From an uncultured Rhodocyclaceae bacterium (GTDB lineage Bacteria > Pseudomonadota > Gammaproteobacteria > Burkholderiales > Rhodocyclaceae), in the NCBI GenBank assembly GCA_900549295.1, contig URNG01000007.1, positions 1 to 50,511 of the forward strand: DNA of 50,511 nucleotides. Direction: 5' to 3'. The notes under the pieces were generated by a model. It ran no database searches, was not told the DNA's origin, and saw only the letters and a program-made list of their open reading frames with translations. Positions 24,665-33,613 of the stretch are shown one piece after another. A program made the translations under genes and the position numbers. Position 1 is the first letter of the stretch. Each line of letters starts with the position of its first letter.

Positions 24665-25069
24665 TCACTTTGCGGTCTGCGCAGAAAAATCCTTGGCTTT
24701 GGTGGTCTTGTCGATCTCGCTGCCGTCGGCACCCAGTGCCTTGACGGTGATCTGGTAGCTGTGGCCGAAGCTGGAAAAGTTGTTCGGACACGGGCCGAGG
24801 TACTTCGTCAACGCGCCTTCGGCAATCTCAGCCGTTGCGCCGTCAGCATGCGGTACGGTGCCGCCGCCGTGATCCTTGTTCTGGAAATCCAGGTCATTCA
24901 TCTGGACGACGAGGGTTTTCGTGCCATCGGGAATGCCGGAAACAGTCAGGGCGGGCGACGTATTGTTGCAGCGGTGGGCCAGCTTCCACTGCCAATCGAC
25001 GGAGAAGGGCGTTTGAGCGGAAACGGGCAGGGCGGTGACAAGCAGGGTGGCAAGAAGGATGTTACGCAT
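24665..25069 (-). CDS. Small secreted PEBP-like (YbhB/YbcL type) protein
   Basis: A 134-residue protein with a clear signal peptide (MRNILLATLLVTALPVSAQ, cleavage probably after Ala18). The mature part has the PEBP-fold pattern SPALTVSGIPDGTKTLVVQM, DHGGG and LGPCPNNFSSFGHSYQITVKAL; two cysteines in the mature part could form a disulfide. PEBP proteins bind phospholipids or small ligands; the bacterial role is unclear. The frame is open to 25219, but the ATG at 25069 with AAGGAG upstream and the signal peptide decide the start. It lies 103 bases downstream of tpsA on the same strand and may be co-transcribed. Confidence 0.75.
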   Translation of the reverse strand: MRNILLATLLVTALPVSAQTPFSVDWQWKLAHRCNNTSPALTVSGIPDGTKTLVVQMNDLDFQNKDHGGGTVPHADGATAEIAEGALTKYLGPCPNNFSSFGHSYQITVKALGADGSEIDKTTKAKDFSAQTAK

Positions 25070-25172
25070 GGTGGCTCCTTTGAGGGTGGTCGAAAAACGG
25101 GGGATATGTATCATATCAAGCGGTGGGGAGAGGCGGCGCGTTTCGCTGTCCCGTCTGGGCTGACTTTCAGCG

Positions 25173-28100
25173 CTACAAATTGCGCACCCAGGTGTTTTCC
25201 ATGTCTCTGACCAAGTCACTCATGCTGATATTCAGCCGGCTTGTTACGAACCCATCTTCCTGTCTGGCAATGACCAACGCCGATTCAACAAGATCACGGG
25301 CGCGTTCCGAATTGCCGGTGGCGGCGAGTGTCGATGCCTCCGATATGATTCGGAGTACCGCAGCCGCTCGTGTTTGATCGAAACCGAATGTCGTCGCCAA
25401 GTTCGCAGCCTGATTGGCGATCAGTTGTGCCGCCGTCCGTTCATGCTCGGCGGCCTTGCTTCCCTGTCCCGCCTCATCGGCCAGATTGGCCTTTGTCTGG
25501 CTCTGGAGAATGTAATAAAGCGTGTCCGAGGTGCTTTCGATGACACGCTGTTTTTCAACTGACAATTTCTGTGCTGCTTGCCCAAGTTTGTATACCGATT
25601 TCGCCGTGTAGGCGGATATCCTGATCGTGGCGCTGGCCTGAAGGGCAAGCATCATGGTTGCGGGGGATCTGCCCGCGATGCTTACGTCGTGAATCACACC
25701 CAGGGATTCGCTGAAAATATCCATGAAAACCGATAAGGCGTAGTCTCCCCCGGTAGAGTTTTCGCTGATCCCTAAGTAGTCCTTTAACTCATTGAGAAAC
25801 ATGGTTTTTAGCACGTCAAATGGTACTGCACCTCCCTTTAGATTCTTTATCCCTATCTTTTTCATAACCCTTTTGAGGGCTTGCTGGGAGGCGATCCCCA
25901 ATTTCCCGGCGACGTCTTTGCCAAGGAGCGTTATAACGCTGTCCAGTTTTGCGTATTCTGCGAACAAGGTGAGTCCGGTTTGAAGCATCGGCTTGAATGG
26001 TTCTGGCAAGTTTTCTGGCCAGTTGATGCCCTCCCAGACGTCTCCAAATATTGTTAAGTCATTTTGCATGTTGTGCGGTAGCGGTGCCGACTCCGGTCGG
26101 CAAACGATGGGGGCGATGGTGCAGATGTCGGCTACTTCCCGGGTGCTCTGTCCGACTGAGCTTCCTGCCGTCGCTGTGTTACCCGAGGGTTTCAGCAAGG
26201 TTTTTGCGTCTGCCGTGGCGCTGTCGACCCAGGCCAGCCAAGGGTAGGTGCTGCCTTCGTCAATGCGCCAGATGCCGGAGAAATCCCAGCCGGAGTAGCT
26301 TGCCCGCTGCTTCATCTGGGCGGTGGTTTTCCCCGTGCCGCCGGGGCTGTTCGATTGGCCTGTGGTTTCCACATTCCAGTAACTGTTCGTGGTAGTGCCA
26401 AAGCTAAAACCGCCGAACAGCCCGTTGTAGCCGGGGGACAGGCTGCCGGCGATGTCGAGCAGGCCCGTGGCGTAGGCGTCGAGGATCTCTCCACCCAGGT
26501 GGTTGCCCACCAGCGCGCCTGCCGCGCCCAGGGTGCACATATCTCCACAGGGTAGGTAGGCGATCTTGACCGCGCTTGTGGTGAAGGCGTCCCGGATGGC
26601 GCCGCTGTTGGTTCCTGCCAATCCACCCGCTGAGCCACCGTCAAGTCCGTTGACCGTTCCTGTGGCGAAGGACTGACGAATGATACCGCTGCCTGTGTTT
26701 TGCCCAACCAGCCCTCCCGCGGTATTTCCCGTGACCTGACCCGTGGCGAAGGCCTGGAAAATGTTCCCATGATTTGTTCCGGCCAGGATGCCTACTGTTC
26801 CCGTTCCGGCAATGTTCGCGTCGGTCAAGCCAATGTTCTTCACCTTGCCGTTGCTGCCGATGGTGCCGAACAGCCCGGCTTCATTGTTCGAGCGGGAGAT
26901 GAACAGTTTGCTGATGATGTGGCCGTCTCCGAACAGCGTTCCCGAAAAGGTCTGTGTCGAGTTGCCGATGGGGGCGAAGCCGGCACCGCTGTTCCAGTTT
27001 GTCGTTACGCTGGCATCGATGTCCTTGCCCAAGGCGTAATAGCCGTTGAGGCGGGTTTGCATGTCCTGCAAGTCGTAAACGTCGTTGACCAGCATGTAGG
27101 GCGTCAGCGTGGCGTTACCGCTCAGCGTGACTTTGCTGGAATAGGGATTGCCGGTGGTGGCCGAACGGGTGGTTTGGTCGGCGTAGGCGGTTGGGTTGTA
27201 GTAGATGCCGACCGTGGCGTTACCGCTGGCGGCGATGCGGCCCGAGCCGGAAAAACGCACGGTCCCTGTGCCGCTGCCGGTGCTGTCGGCCCGCAGCTTG
27301 ACGCTGCCGCCACCGCTGGCGTCGATGGCGGCATTGATGTCGATGTGCCGATAGGCAGTCAGCATCAATTTGTTCGATGTGCCCCAGGTGACGCTATCGT
27401 TGACGATGATGTCGCCGTTGCCGCCGCCGGTCGTCAGGGTCTGGATTTCGACGTTGTTGCTGGCGAGGAATCCGGCCAGCGCGGCCCCCGTGATATTGCC
27501 GCCGGCGGCAGAGATGACGTAGTCCGTCGGGTCGATCAGCCACTGGCCTGTTTTGCCGAAAGGGGCGGCGGTAGTGATGCGCGCCGTCTCGCCGAGGCCG
27601 ACCTTCCCGCCGGAGGTTTCGATGAAACCGCCGTCGCCGCCATCGGGCGCGCTGGCGTCGAGCGTGCCGGACACTTCGAGGCTGCCCTTGCCGGCGTGCA
27701 GGATGATTTCGCCGTCTTGTTGCCCGATCGTCCTGGCTTCGATCACGCCGCTGTGATTGATTACGCCGTGGATGGCGTTTTCCGCCGCCCTGGCGGTGAG
27801 CAGCACGTAGCCGCCCGCTGCTTCGATCCGGCCGGCGTTGTCGACGAAGGAGGTGAGTTGCCTGCCTTCCAGGTCGAAGGCGGTTTGGGCGACTTCGTCG
27901 CCGACCAGGAAGGCCAGTAGTTCGTCGCCATGAAAGTCGAGCGTGAAACCATTGGCGGCGGCCAGGGCCACCTTGCCGAGGCGGGCGACGACGACCCCGC
28001 GATTGGCGACGGAGGGCGCGACGAAGGCGGCCACGCCGGTGTCGGCGATGCGGATCACGCCTTCGTTGATGACGGTGGCGCCGGGTTTGCCGGGGATGTC

Positions 28101-28538
28101 GAAGCGGTAGTTTCCGGCCAGGAAATCTTCGTTGCGGATATTGTGGGTGGAGGCAACCAGACCGGCGACGTCGATCTGCGCGTTTTTGCCGAAATAGACG
28201 CCGTTGGGGTTGACCAGAAAGACCTGGCCGTTGGCTGTCAGGCGTCCGAGGATGGCCGATGGGTCCTGGCCGACGACGCGGTTCAGGGCCACGGCCTTGG
28301 CCGAGGGCTGGTAGTACTGGACGTGCTCGTTGGCACCGATGTTGAATTTCTGCCAGTCGATGATGGCTTTGTCGGAAGTCTGGCGGATGCCGATCTTGCG
28401 GGCGTTTTCCTGCTGGATGGTGACTTTTCCGGCCACGACCTGGCCACCTTCCGGGTTGGCGAGCGCATGCCAGGGCAGGGAAGCGAAGCCGATGCTGGCC
28501 AGGGCCAGAACCAGGGGTTTGATTCGTTGCTGTTGCAT
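25173..28538 (-). CDS. TpsA: filamentous-haemagglutinin-type exoprotein with GLUG repeats
   Basis: A 1121-residue secreted protein. Signal peptide (about 1-27, ending ALA), then the TPS/haemagglutination domain (about 28-300) with the NPNGV motif near residue 110 that TpsB recognises, then a beta-helical region, GLUG-type repeats at about 550-660 (AGGLVGQNTGSGIIRQSFATG is typical), and a C-terminal module (about 790-1121) that is mostly helical and unlike the rest. The DNA of the C-terminal module is visibly richer in A and T (roughly 25560-26100). It is exported by the TpsB encoded immediately upstream, with a 3-base gap. Likely an adhesin or an exported effector. No haem or metal motif seen. 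Confidence 0.88.
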   Translation of the reverse strand: MQQQRIKPLVLALASIGFASLPWHALANPEGGQVVAGKVTIQQENARKIGIRQTSDKAIIDWQKFNIGANEHVQYYQPSAKAVALNRVVGQDPSAILGRLTANGQVFLVNPNGVYFGKNAQIDVAGLVASTHNIRNEDFLAGNYRFDIPGKPGATVINEGVIRIADTGVAAFVAPSVANRGVVVARLGKVALAAANGFTLDFHGDELLAFLVGDEVAQTAFDLEGRQLTSFVDNAGRIEAAGGYVLLTARAAENAIHGVINHSGVIEARTIGQQDGEIILHAGKGSLEVSGTLDASAPDGGDGGFIETSGGKVGLGETARITTAAPFGKTGQWLIDPTDYVISAAGGNITGAALAGFLASNNVEIQTLTTGGGNGDIIVNDSVTWGTSNKLMLTAYRHIDINAAIDASGGGSVKLRADSTGSGTGTVRFSGSGRIAASGNATVGIYYNPTAYADQTTRSATTGNPYSSKVTLSGNATLTPYMLVNDVYDLQDMQTRLNGYYALGKDIDASVTTNWNSGAGFAPIGNSTQTFSGTLFGDGHIISKLFISRSNNEAGLFGTIGSNGKVKNIGLTDANIAGTGTVGILAGTNHGNIFQAFATGQVTGNTAGGLVGQNTGSGIIRQSFATGTVNGLDGGSAGGLAGTNSGAIRDAFTTSAVKIAYLPCGDMCTLGAAGALVGNHLGGEILDAYATGLLDIAGSLSPGYNGLFGGFSFGTTTNSYWNVETTGQSNSPGGTGKTTAQMKQRASYSGWDFSGIWRIDEGSTYPWLAWVDSATADAKTLLKPSGNTATAGSSVGQSTREVADICTIAPIVCRPESAPLPHNMQNDLTIFGDVWEGINWPENLPEPFKPMLQTGLTLFAEYAKLDSVITLLGKDVAGKLGIASQQALKRVMKKIGIKNLKGGAVPFDVLKTMFLNELKDYLGISENSTGGDYALSVFMDIFSESLGVIHDVSIAGRSPATMMLALQASATIRISAYTAKSVYKLGQAAQKLSVEKQRVIESTSDTLYYILQSQTKANLADEAGQGSKAAEHERTAAQLIANQAANLATTFGFDQTRAAAVLRIISEASTLAATGNSERARDLVESALVIARQEDGFVTSRLNISMSDLVRDMENTWVRNL

Positions 28539-28541
28539 GAT

Positions 28542-30233
28542 TTAGAACCTCACGGAAAGACTGGCGAAAATGCGGGCATCCCGGTTGCCTTCGTTGGCAA
28601 CGTCGCGGGTCAGGGGTTTGGCGTATTCGATGGTGCCGCTCAGGTATGGGCCGATGCCGTAGCGCAGGCCGATGCCGCTGGAACTCAGGCTTTTGCTCCG
28701 GTCGTCGGCGGTGTTGAGCGGTTTGTGGTTGGTGACGCTGCCGCCGTCGTAGAAGACGTAGGCTTGCGCGTATTGCAGCGGGCTGCCCTGGGTGTTGATG
28801 GCGTAGCGCAATTCCAGGCTGGCGGCGAGGCAACTGTCGCCGAGGAGTTCCGATGAGTCGTAGGCACGCCCGAACTGCTGCCCGCCGATGCCGCATTCTT
28901 CGGATGAGAGGAGGCCACGGTCGGAGTACTGGCCCATCACGGCGGCGTTGAGGGAAAACTGGCTGAGGAGGGGCGAGAAATAGCCGAGTTCCTGCCGGCG
29001 TGAGAGGTTGAGCGCCAGCTTCTGATAATCCGGGACGCCGTCGACGCGGGATTTGAGCGGCGAATGCTGGTGGCTCGATCCCAGGCCACGGATGCCCTTG
29101 CTGTATTCCAGCACCGCCTGGTTGATGCCGTCATGGGCATCGGCCTTGTCGTAGGACAGGCCGAGGCGAATGCTGCGTATCTTGTCCAGCGAGGTCGTGC
29201 TGCCGAGCGATTCGCTTTCCGTGTCTTTCTGCTCGTATTTGATGCTGGCGCTAAGGTTTTCCTGGCGCGTGCGGATGAACGGGTGCTCGACCTTGACCGA
29301 CCATCCCTTGCTGTCGCTTTGCTGTTCGAGCTGGCGCAGGATCGCGGTGCCCGGTTCGGAGCGGCTGTTGGTATGGCCAATGGTTAGCGAGGTGCCTTCT
29401 CTGGAGAGTATTTCGGTATGGGACAGCGACCAGTATTGCAGTTCCCGCCTCTGTTCGACGGTGGCATAGCCAAGGGTGGTGCGGGAAGCGCGGCCACCCA
29501 GGCCGTTCAGGGATACGTCGCCATTGAACTGGATTTTGCCGACCGAATCCGTGCCCCGGTTGTCGATGCTGGCTCCGCCGTTGATCCTGGGTGCCGGCTC
29601 GACTTGCAGGATCAAGGTGGAAGCGCCCGGTGTCTTGTCGGATTGCTTCATGGTCGAGGTGACCTTGATGGCAAAACGGTCGTTGGCGAGCAGCAGGTAG
29701 CGTTCCAGCGTCTGCGCGCGCAAGGGGCGTTCGGCCTTGATTTTTTGCGCCGCATAGGCCAAGTAATCCTGCTGCGCTTCGCTGGCGCCTTCGATGATGA
29801 CTTCATCGATGAAACCTTCGATGATTTCGATCTGCACCAGCCCCTCGGCCTGTATCCGCTGTTCCGGAACGACAGCCTTGGAAAGGCCGAAACCGGCATT
29901 GCCATATTGGGCGGTGATCGCATCGCGCACGGCATAGATGTCGAGCAGGCTGATTTCCTGCCCGAGCAGCGGCGCATACAGCGGCTGGAGTTCTTCTGCG
30001 GAAAACACCGTGTTGCCCTTGACGGTGAGTGCCTTCAGCCGGAACCGCAGATCGGCGGCCTGCGTTGGTGGCAAGGTTTCGCCGATGGGAAAGACCAGCG
30101 GTTGCGCCATGGATTTGGGTTCCGGCAGTTGCTCGAAACGTTTTTCCAACCGCCCTGCATCTTCCTGGGCAAGGGCGATCAAGGGCACTACCAGCCCGAG
30201 GCAAACCAGAGAAACCCCTTTGTTCTTGTTCAT
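28542..30233 (-). CDS. TpsB: ShlB/FhaC-type outer-membrane transporter
   Basis: A 563-residue two-partner secretion transporter of the Omp85 superfamily: signal peptide (to about residue 22), POTRA domain(s) (about 60-215; LTVKGNTVFSAEELQPLY), and a 16-strand barrel with the conserved GGQQFGRAYDSSELLGD loop motif (family form VRGY) and the C-terminal phenylalanine of outer-membrane barrels. It exports the TpsA encoded next to it. The GTG at 30239 is possible, but the ATG at 30233 has GGGAG at the right distance. First gene of the locus. Confidence 0.92.
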   Translation of the reverse strand: MNKNKGVSLVCLGLVVPLIALAQEDAGRLEKRFEQLPEPKSMAQPLVFPIGETLPPTQAADLRFRLKALTVKGNTVFSAEELQPLYAPLLGQEISLLDIYAVRDAITAQYGNAGFGLSKAVVPEQRIQAEGLVQIEIIEGFIDEVIIEGASEAQQDYLAYAAQKIKAERPLRAQTLERYLLLANDRFAIKVTSTMKQSDKTPGASTLILQVEPAPRINGGASIDNRGTDSVGKIQFNGDVSLNGLGGRASRTTLGYATVEQRRELQYWSLSHTEILSREGTSLTIGHTNSRSEPGTAILRQLEQQSDSKGWSVKVEHPFIRTRQENLSASIKYEQKDTESESLGSTTSLDKIRSIRLGLSYDKADAHDGINQAVLEYSKGIRGLGSSHQHSPLKSRVDGVPDYQKLALNLSRRQELGYFSPLLSQFSLNAAVMGQYSDRGLLSSEECGIGGQQFGRAYDSSELLGDSCLAASLELRYAINTQGSPLQYAQAYVFYDGGSVTNHKPLNTADDRSKSLSSSGIGLRYGIGPYLSGTIEYAKPLTRDVANEGNRDARIFASLSVRF

Positions 30234-30402
30234 TCTCACTCCCGCAACCCTGAAAAAAAGACAAACAAGCCCTGTTGTCGAGCGCCGAAAGGCCAGCGCC
30301 GAGCCAGGGCAAACATGAGTTGAAACAAATGGTAACCGTCAGTTGTAATTTTGCACAATAGGTTTCTGTGAAGTTACTGCCGGCGTTGATAGTTTCCTGC
30401 AC

Positions 30403-30828
30403 ATGGAAGCCATCAACGCGCAGATCAGGATCGAATTCAGTGAGCGGCTGAAAGGAGAATTGGAGCGCCTTGGGCTGCCCGCTTCCAGCCCGACCAAGCT
30501 GGCTCGGGTCTTCAACCAACGGTTTCCGGTTCACGCGGTAACGCAACAAACGGTTCGCAAATGGTTACTCGCCGAGGCTTTTCCGGCCCAGGCCAAGCTG
30601 CTCGCACTGGCGCAATGGTTCGACGTTTCGGCGCAGTGGCTGCGTTTTGGAACGGGTAACAGGAAGGAAATCGTGCTTGGTGGCACCCAACCGGCTGCCA
30701 ATCTGCTGTTTCTGGATGCGGAGCATCTGCCTCTGCTGCCCCTCATCGAAAGGCTGACCCGCTTGCCGTCGCGCGACCTGCGACTGATCGAGGGAATCGT
30801 CGACCTGATGCTGGCGGAAGATCGGTGA
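30403..30828 (+). CDS. Helix-turn-helix regulator, divergent from the TPS operon
   Basis: A 141-residue protein with an XRE-like helix-turn-helix (about residues 28-82: SPTKLARVFNQRFP, VTQQTVRKWLLAEAFPAQAKLLALAQWFDVSAQWL). The C-terminal part (about 108-141) is a leucine-rich helix that could dimerise. It resembles small phage-type or CI-like repressors of Rhodocyclales. It is transcribed divergently from tpsB with a 169-base gap, so it is a candidate regulator of that operon; this is inferred from position. The ATG at 30403 gives the natural N-terminus. Confidence 0.75.
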   Translation: MEAINAQIRIEFSERLKGELERLGLPASSPTKLARVFNQRFPVHAVTQQTVRKWLLAEAFPAQAKLLALAQWFDVSAQWLRFGTGNRKEIVLGGTQPAANLLFLDAEHLPLLPLIERLTRLPSRDLRLIEGIVDLMLAEDR

Positions 30829-30985
30829 TGGGGCCGGAGCCCGATGGCCTCGGATAGTCTCCGTTGCCCTGGCCAGCCGGGTGTGTTTTCCCTCGGGCCT
30901 TGGCTTTTTCCTGGCGGGTTGCGATGAAATCCAATGCGCTCCTTGCGACAGGAAGCCAAAAAGCATGGCGCGCGCGGCGCGAATA

Positions 30986-31015
30986 TTCAGAAAACAGGTG
31001 GAAATGGAATAAAAT
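30986..31015 (+). promoter_or_regulatory. Candidate sigma70 promoter for the FadL-like gene
   Basis: TTCAGA (30986-30991, 4 of 6 consensus bases), an 18-base spacer and TAAAAT (31010-31015, 5 of 6). Transcription would start near 31022, about 50 bases before the chosen start codon. Inferred from sequence alone. Confidence 0.4.
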
Positions 31016-31071
31016 CGGACACTTTGAACGTGCCGCATCGGGCGTGCACCTTGCGGAATGGGATGAGGAAG

Positions 31072-32190
31072 ATGAAGCGTAAGACGATGATGGTGCGCAC
31101 CTTGCCGGCATTGATGCTGCTGGGTTTTGCCGGAAGCCATGCGGGCATGGCGGCAGCGGCCGGGTTCCAAGCTTGGGAGCAGAACGCCAGCGGCCTGGGC
31201 GTGGCTTACGCGGGGTCGGCGGCGGTGGCGGACAATGCGTCCACGATTTTCTACAACCCGGCGGGCATGGCGAATCTGTCGGGCATCAATTTTTCGACGG
31301 GCGTCGTCGGGGTCAATGACCAGCGTGAATTCCGTGGTGCCGCCGGTCACTCCGGCGGCGAGGCGGGTGAGCCCTACGCCATTCCGAATGCCTACCTCAG
31401 TTGGCAGATCACGCCGCAGCTTTCCGCTGGTCTGGGCGTGTCGCGTCCCTACATGCTCGATCTGGACTACAAAACGGGCTGGCTGGGCGATGCCAGCGTG
31501 CGGCGCCATGAAATCCGCACCGTGAACGTCAATCCGGCCGTGGCTTATCGCTTCACCGACAAGATCGCGCTTGGCGTGGGCCTGAATTACCAGCGCCTGG
31601 ACTGGCGCATGACTGACGCAGTGAGCCACACCAAGGCGGACGACAACGCCCTGGGTTGGAACGTTGGCGCGCTGTTTACCCTGTCCCCGGCAATGCGCGT
31701 GGGCGTGGCTTACCGCTCCAAAATCGCACACGATCTTTCCGGGCATCGCAATGGTGCGGCCTTCAAGGGCGATCTCGATACGCCGGCCAGCCTGACACTT
31801 TCGGTCTGGCAGCAGATGTCGGACCGCTGGGAAGCGATGGGTGACCTGTCCTATACGCGCTGGAAATCGATCGATGGCTACGACCTCGACAACGCCTGGC
31901 GTTTTGCCTGGGGCGCTGCCTATAAATTCAACCCGCAGGCCAAGCTGAAATTCGGCATTGCCTACGATCATGCGCCGATGGGCAAGAGCAAGCGGATCGC
32001 AGCCCTGCCGGACAACGATCGCATCTGGTTCTCGCTCGGCGGCCAATGGACTTTCGGCAAGGCGAGCGTGCTCGATGTCGGCTATGCCTACCAGTACCTG
32101 AGCGATGGCAAGCTCTCCGACGGGGCGGTGGTTGGCAAGTACAAGGGCAGCGGTCACGTGTTCGGTGTGCAGTACGCCATCGGCTTCTAG
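31072..32190 (+). CDS. FadL/OmpP1-family outer-membrane transporter
   Basis: A 372-residue outer-membrane beta-barrel of the FadL/OMPP1/TodX family, which takes up long-chain fatty acids or aromatic hydrocarbons. The signal peptide (MKRKTMMVRTLPALMLLGFA) ends around MAAAA; the mature start GFQAWEQNASGLGVAYAGSAA and the YNPAGMANLSG motif are diagnostic; the C-terminus GVQYAIGF ends in Phe. The open frame runs back to 30934, but those residues do not look like a signal peptide. ATG at 31063 and 31087 are alternatives; 31072 is chosen because GAGGAAG precedes it, though the spacing is short. Substrate unknown. Confidence 0.85.
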   Translation: MKRKTMMVRTLPALMLLGFAGSHAGMAAAAGFQAWEQNASGLGVAYAGSAAVADNASTIFYNPAGMANLSGINFSTGVVGVNDQREFRGAAGHSGGEAGEPYAIPNAYLSWQITPQLSAGLGVSRPYMLDLDYKTGWLGDASVRRHEIRTVNVNPAVAYRFTDKIALGVGLNYQRLDWRMTDAVSHTKADDNALGWNVGALFTLSPAMRVGVAYRSKIAHDLSGHRNGAAFKGDLDTPASLTLSVWQQMSDRWEAMGDLSYTRWKSIDGYDLDNAWRFAWGAAYKFNPQAKLKFGIAYDHAPMGKSKRIAALPDNDRIWFSLGGQWTFGKASVLDVGYAYQYLSDGKLSDGAVVGKYKGSGHVFGVQYAIGF

Positions 32191-32205
32191 GTCGTCGGAA
32201 CAGGC

Positions 32206-32787
32206 ATGCTGGGTATCGGCGGAACGGGGATCACGATCGCCGGCTTGAGTTTTGGCGTGCGCGAAGGCGTTCTGCTGCTGATCGTGCTGGTTGCCTTCTA
32301 CATTGGCCGGGTGTTGTGGCGCATGCGTCACATCGGCGGGGCGGCGCAAAAAAAAGGCAAGGCGCAGCCTGCGTCAACATCCGCGCCGCTGGTTCCTGCG
32401 CAGGAGGTGCGCGAGGAAAGACAAACCGAGCCGCCAGTGCTGGTCGACGAGCGCTATCCCGACGATTTTGCTGCGTCACAGCGGTATGAAACAGCACCTG
32501 CGGCTGCCGATCTGAGCGGTCTGGAGCGAGAGATTGTCCTGCTGCGTGACGAGGTCGATATTTTGCGCGGTGAATTGGCGGCCCTGCGCAACGACATGCA
32601 GCAGGATCTGGCGCAGATGCGCGTGGCGCAGAACGTGTCGCCGCTCTATGGCGATGCGATGCAGATGGCGCTGGCAGGGCATACGGCGGAAATGATCGCT
32701 GAACGCTGCGGCATCGCCCGGGCGGAAGCCGAACTGGTGGTGGCCTTGACGCAAAGCCAAGCCGCAGCACAAATGCAGCGAGGATGA
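32206..32787 (+). CDS. DUF2802 membrane-anchored coiled-coil protein
   Basis: A 193-residue protein with one N-terminal membrane segment (about residues 17-37, GVREGVLLLIVLVAFYIGRVLW), a charged linker, a coiled coil (about 108-140, LEREIVLLRDEVDILRGELAALRNDMQQ) and a C-terminal DUF2802 region with an HTH-like pattern (HTAEMIAERCGIARAEAELVVAL). The family is common in Beta- and Gammaproteobacteria, often near flagellar or chemotaxis genes, with unknown function. It overlaps the next gene by four bases (32784-32787). Confidence 0.75.
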   Translation: MLGIGGTGITIAGLSFGVREGVLLLIVLVAFYIGRVLWRMRHIGGAAQKKGKAQPASTSAPLVPAQEVREERQTEPPVLVDERYPDDFAASQRYETAPAAADLSGLEREIVLLRDEVDILRGELAALRNDMQQDLAQMRVAQNVSPLYGDAMQMALAGHTAEMIAERCGIARAEAELVVALTQSQAAAQMQRG

Positions 32788-33563
32788 AGATGGCGGACGA
32801 CATGCAACAAACAGTACCGGGGGCAGCGGCAGAAAATCTCGATCTGCGCCGCCAGTTAATCAAGCGCCTCACGATGGCAGGTGGTCTGGTGGCGCTCTTG
32901 CTCGCGCTGCTGGCTTTGTTCGATCACCTTTCGCAGCCGGTCGAGGAAGTCGAGGTGCCTGAATTCACGGAAGCCGTGCCGGTCGCGCCGAAAAAAGTGC
33001 TGACCCAGCCGGTATCCGCGCTGCCAGAAGAAGAAACCGGGGCGGCCGAAGATGCCGAAGGCGCGCAGGCATCGGCAGAAGAAATGACACCGCCGCCGCC
33101 CGTCATCGCGGCAACACCCGAGCATGCGCCGGAACAAACCGCCGCGCCTGCCGTGCCAGCCAAGGCGGGCGCAAAGCAGACGGGCAAGGCAGTGTCGTCG
33201 GCAGTGGTGCCGGAAGGGACGTTCAGCCCGCCCATCGTGGCCGATGCGCCCAGCGCGCCGAATGCCAGCGGACAGGCCGCCACAGCCGCCAGCCGTCCGG
33301 CGCGGGTGGTTGAACTGACACCGCCACCGGCACGCCCTGCGCGTCAGGTGGAAGGTTTTCTGTTGCAGGCTGGCGTGTTTACCAGCACCGAGCGGGCGGA
33401 GGAACTGCACGCCAAACTGACCCTGAACGGCATTCCCACCCAGGTGGAAACCCGCGTTCAGGTCGGCCCCTTCCATACCCGTCAGGAGGCGCTCGCCGCG
33501 CAGGCCAAACTGAAAGCCCTGGGCATCGACAGCCTGCTGGTCATGCCCAAAGGTTCCCGCTGA
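32784..33563 (+). CDS. SPOR-domain inner-membrane protein
   Basis: A 259-residue protein: short cytoplasmic part, one membrane segment (about 31-49, LTMAGGLVALLLALLALF), a long proline- and alanine-rich periplasmic linker (about 55-185) and a C-terminal SPOR domain (about 188-258: VEGFLLQAGVFTSTERAEELHAKL, TRVQVGPFHTRQEALAAQAKLKALG). SPOR domains bind peptidoglycan stripped of stem peptides at the division septum. The protein is likely a FtsN/DedD-like envelope factor. The start overlaps the DUF2802 stop; a second in-frame ATG follows at 32790. Confidence 0.85.
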   Translation: MKMADDMQQTVPGAAAENLDLRRQLIKRLTMAGGLVALLLALLALFDHLSQPVEEVEVPEFTEAVPVAPKKVLTQPVSALPEEETGAAEDAEGAQASAEEMTPPPPVIAATPEHAPEQTAAPAVPAKAGAKQTGKAVSSAVVPEGTFSPPIVADAPSAPNASGQAATAASRPARVVELTPPPARPARQVEGFLLQAGVFTSTERAEELHAKLTLNGIPTQVETRVQVGPFHTRQEALAAQAKLKALGIDSLLVMPKGSR

Positions 33564-33613
33564 CAAAGGCTCCTGCTGAATCTGCCCGTACACTCATTGA
33601 AGGAAAACGCATC

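Noticed and set aside
25173..26170. Contact-dependent inhibition (CdiA-type) toxin tail on TpsA
   Set aside because: No VENN-like boundary motif and no small immunity gene directly behind it; the following gene encodes a secreted PEBP-like protein.
26700..27920. 406-residue plus-strand open frame inside tpsA
   Set aside because: Antisense to the clear TpsA coding region.
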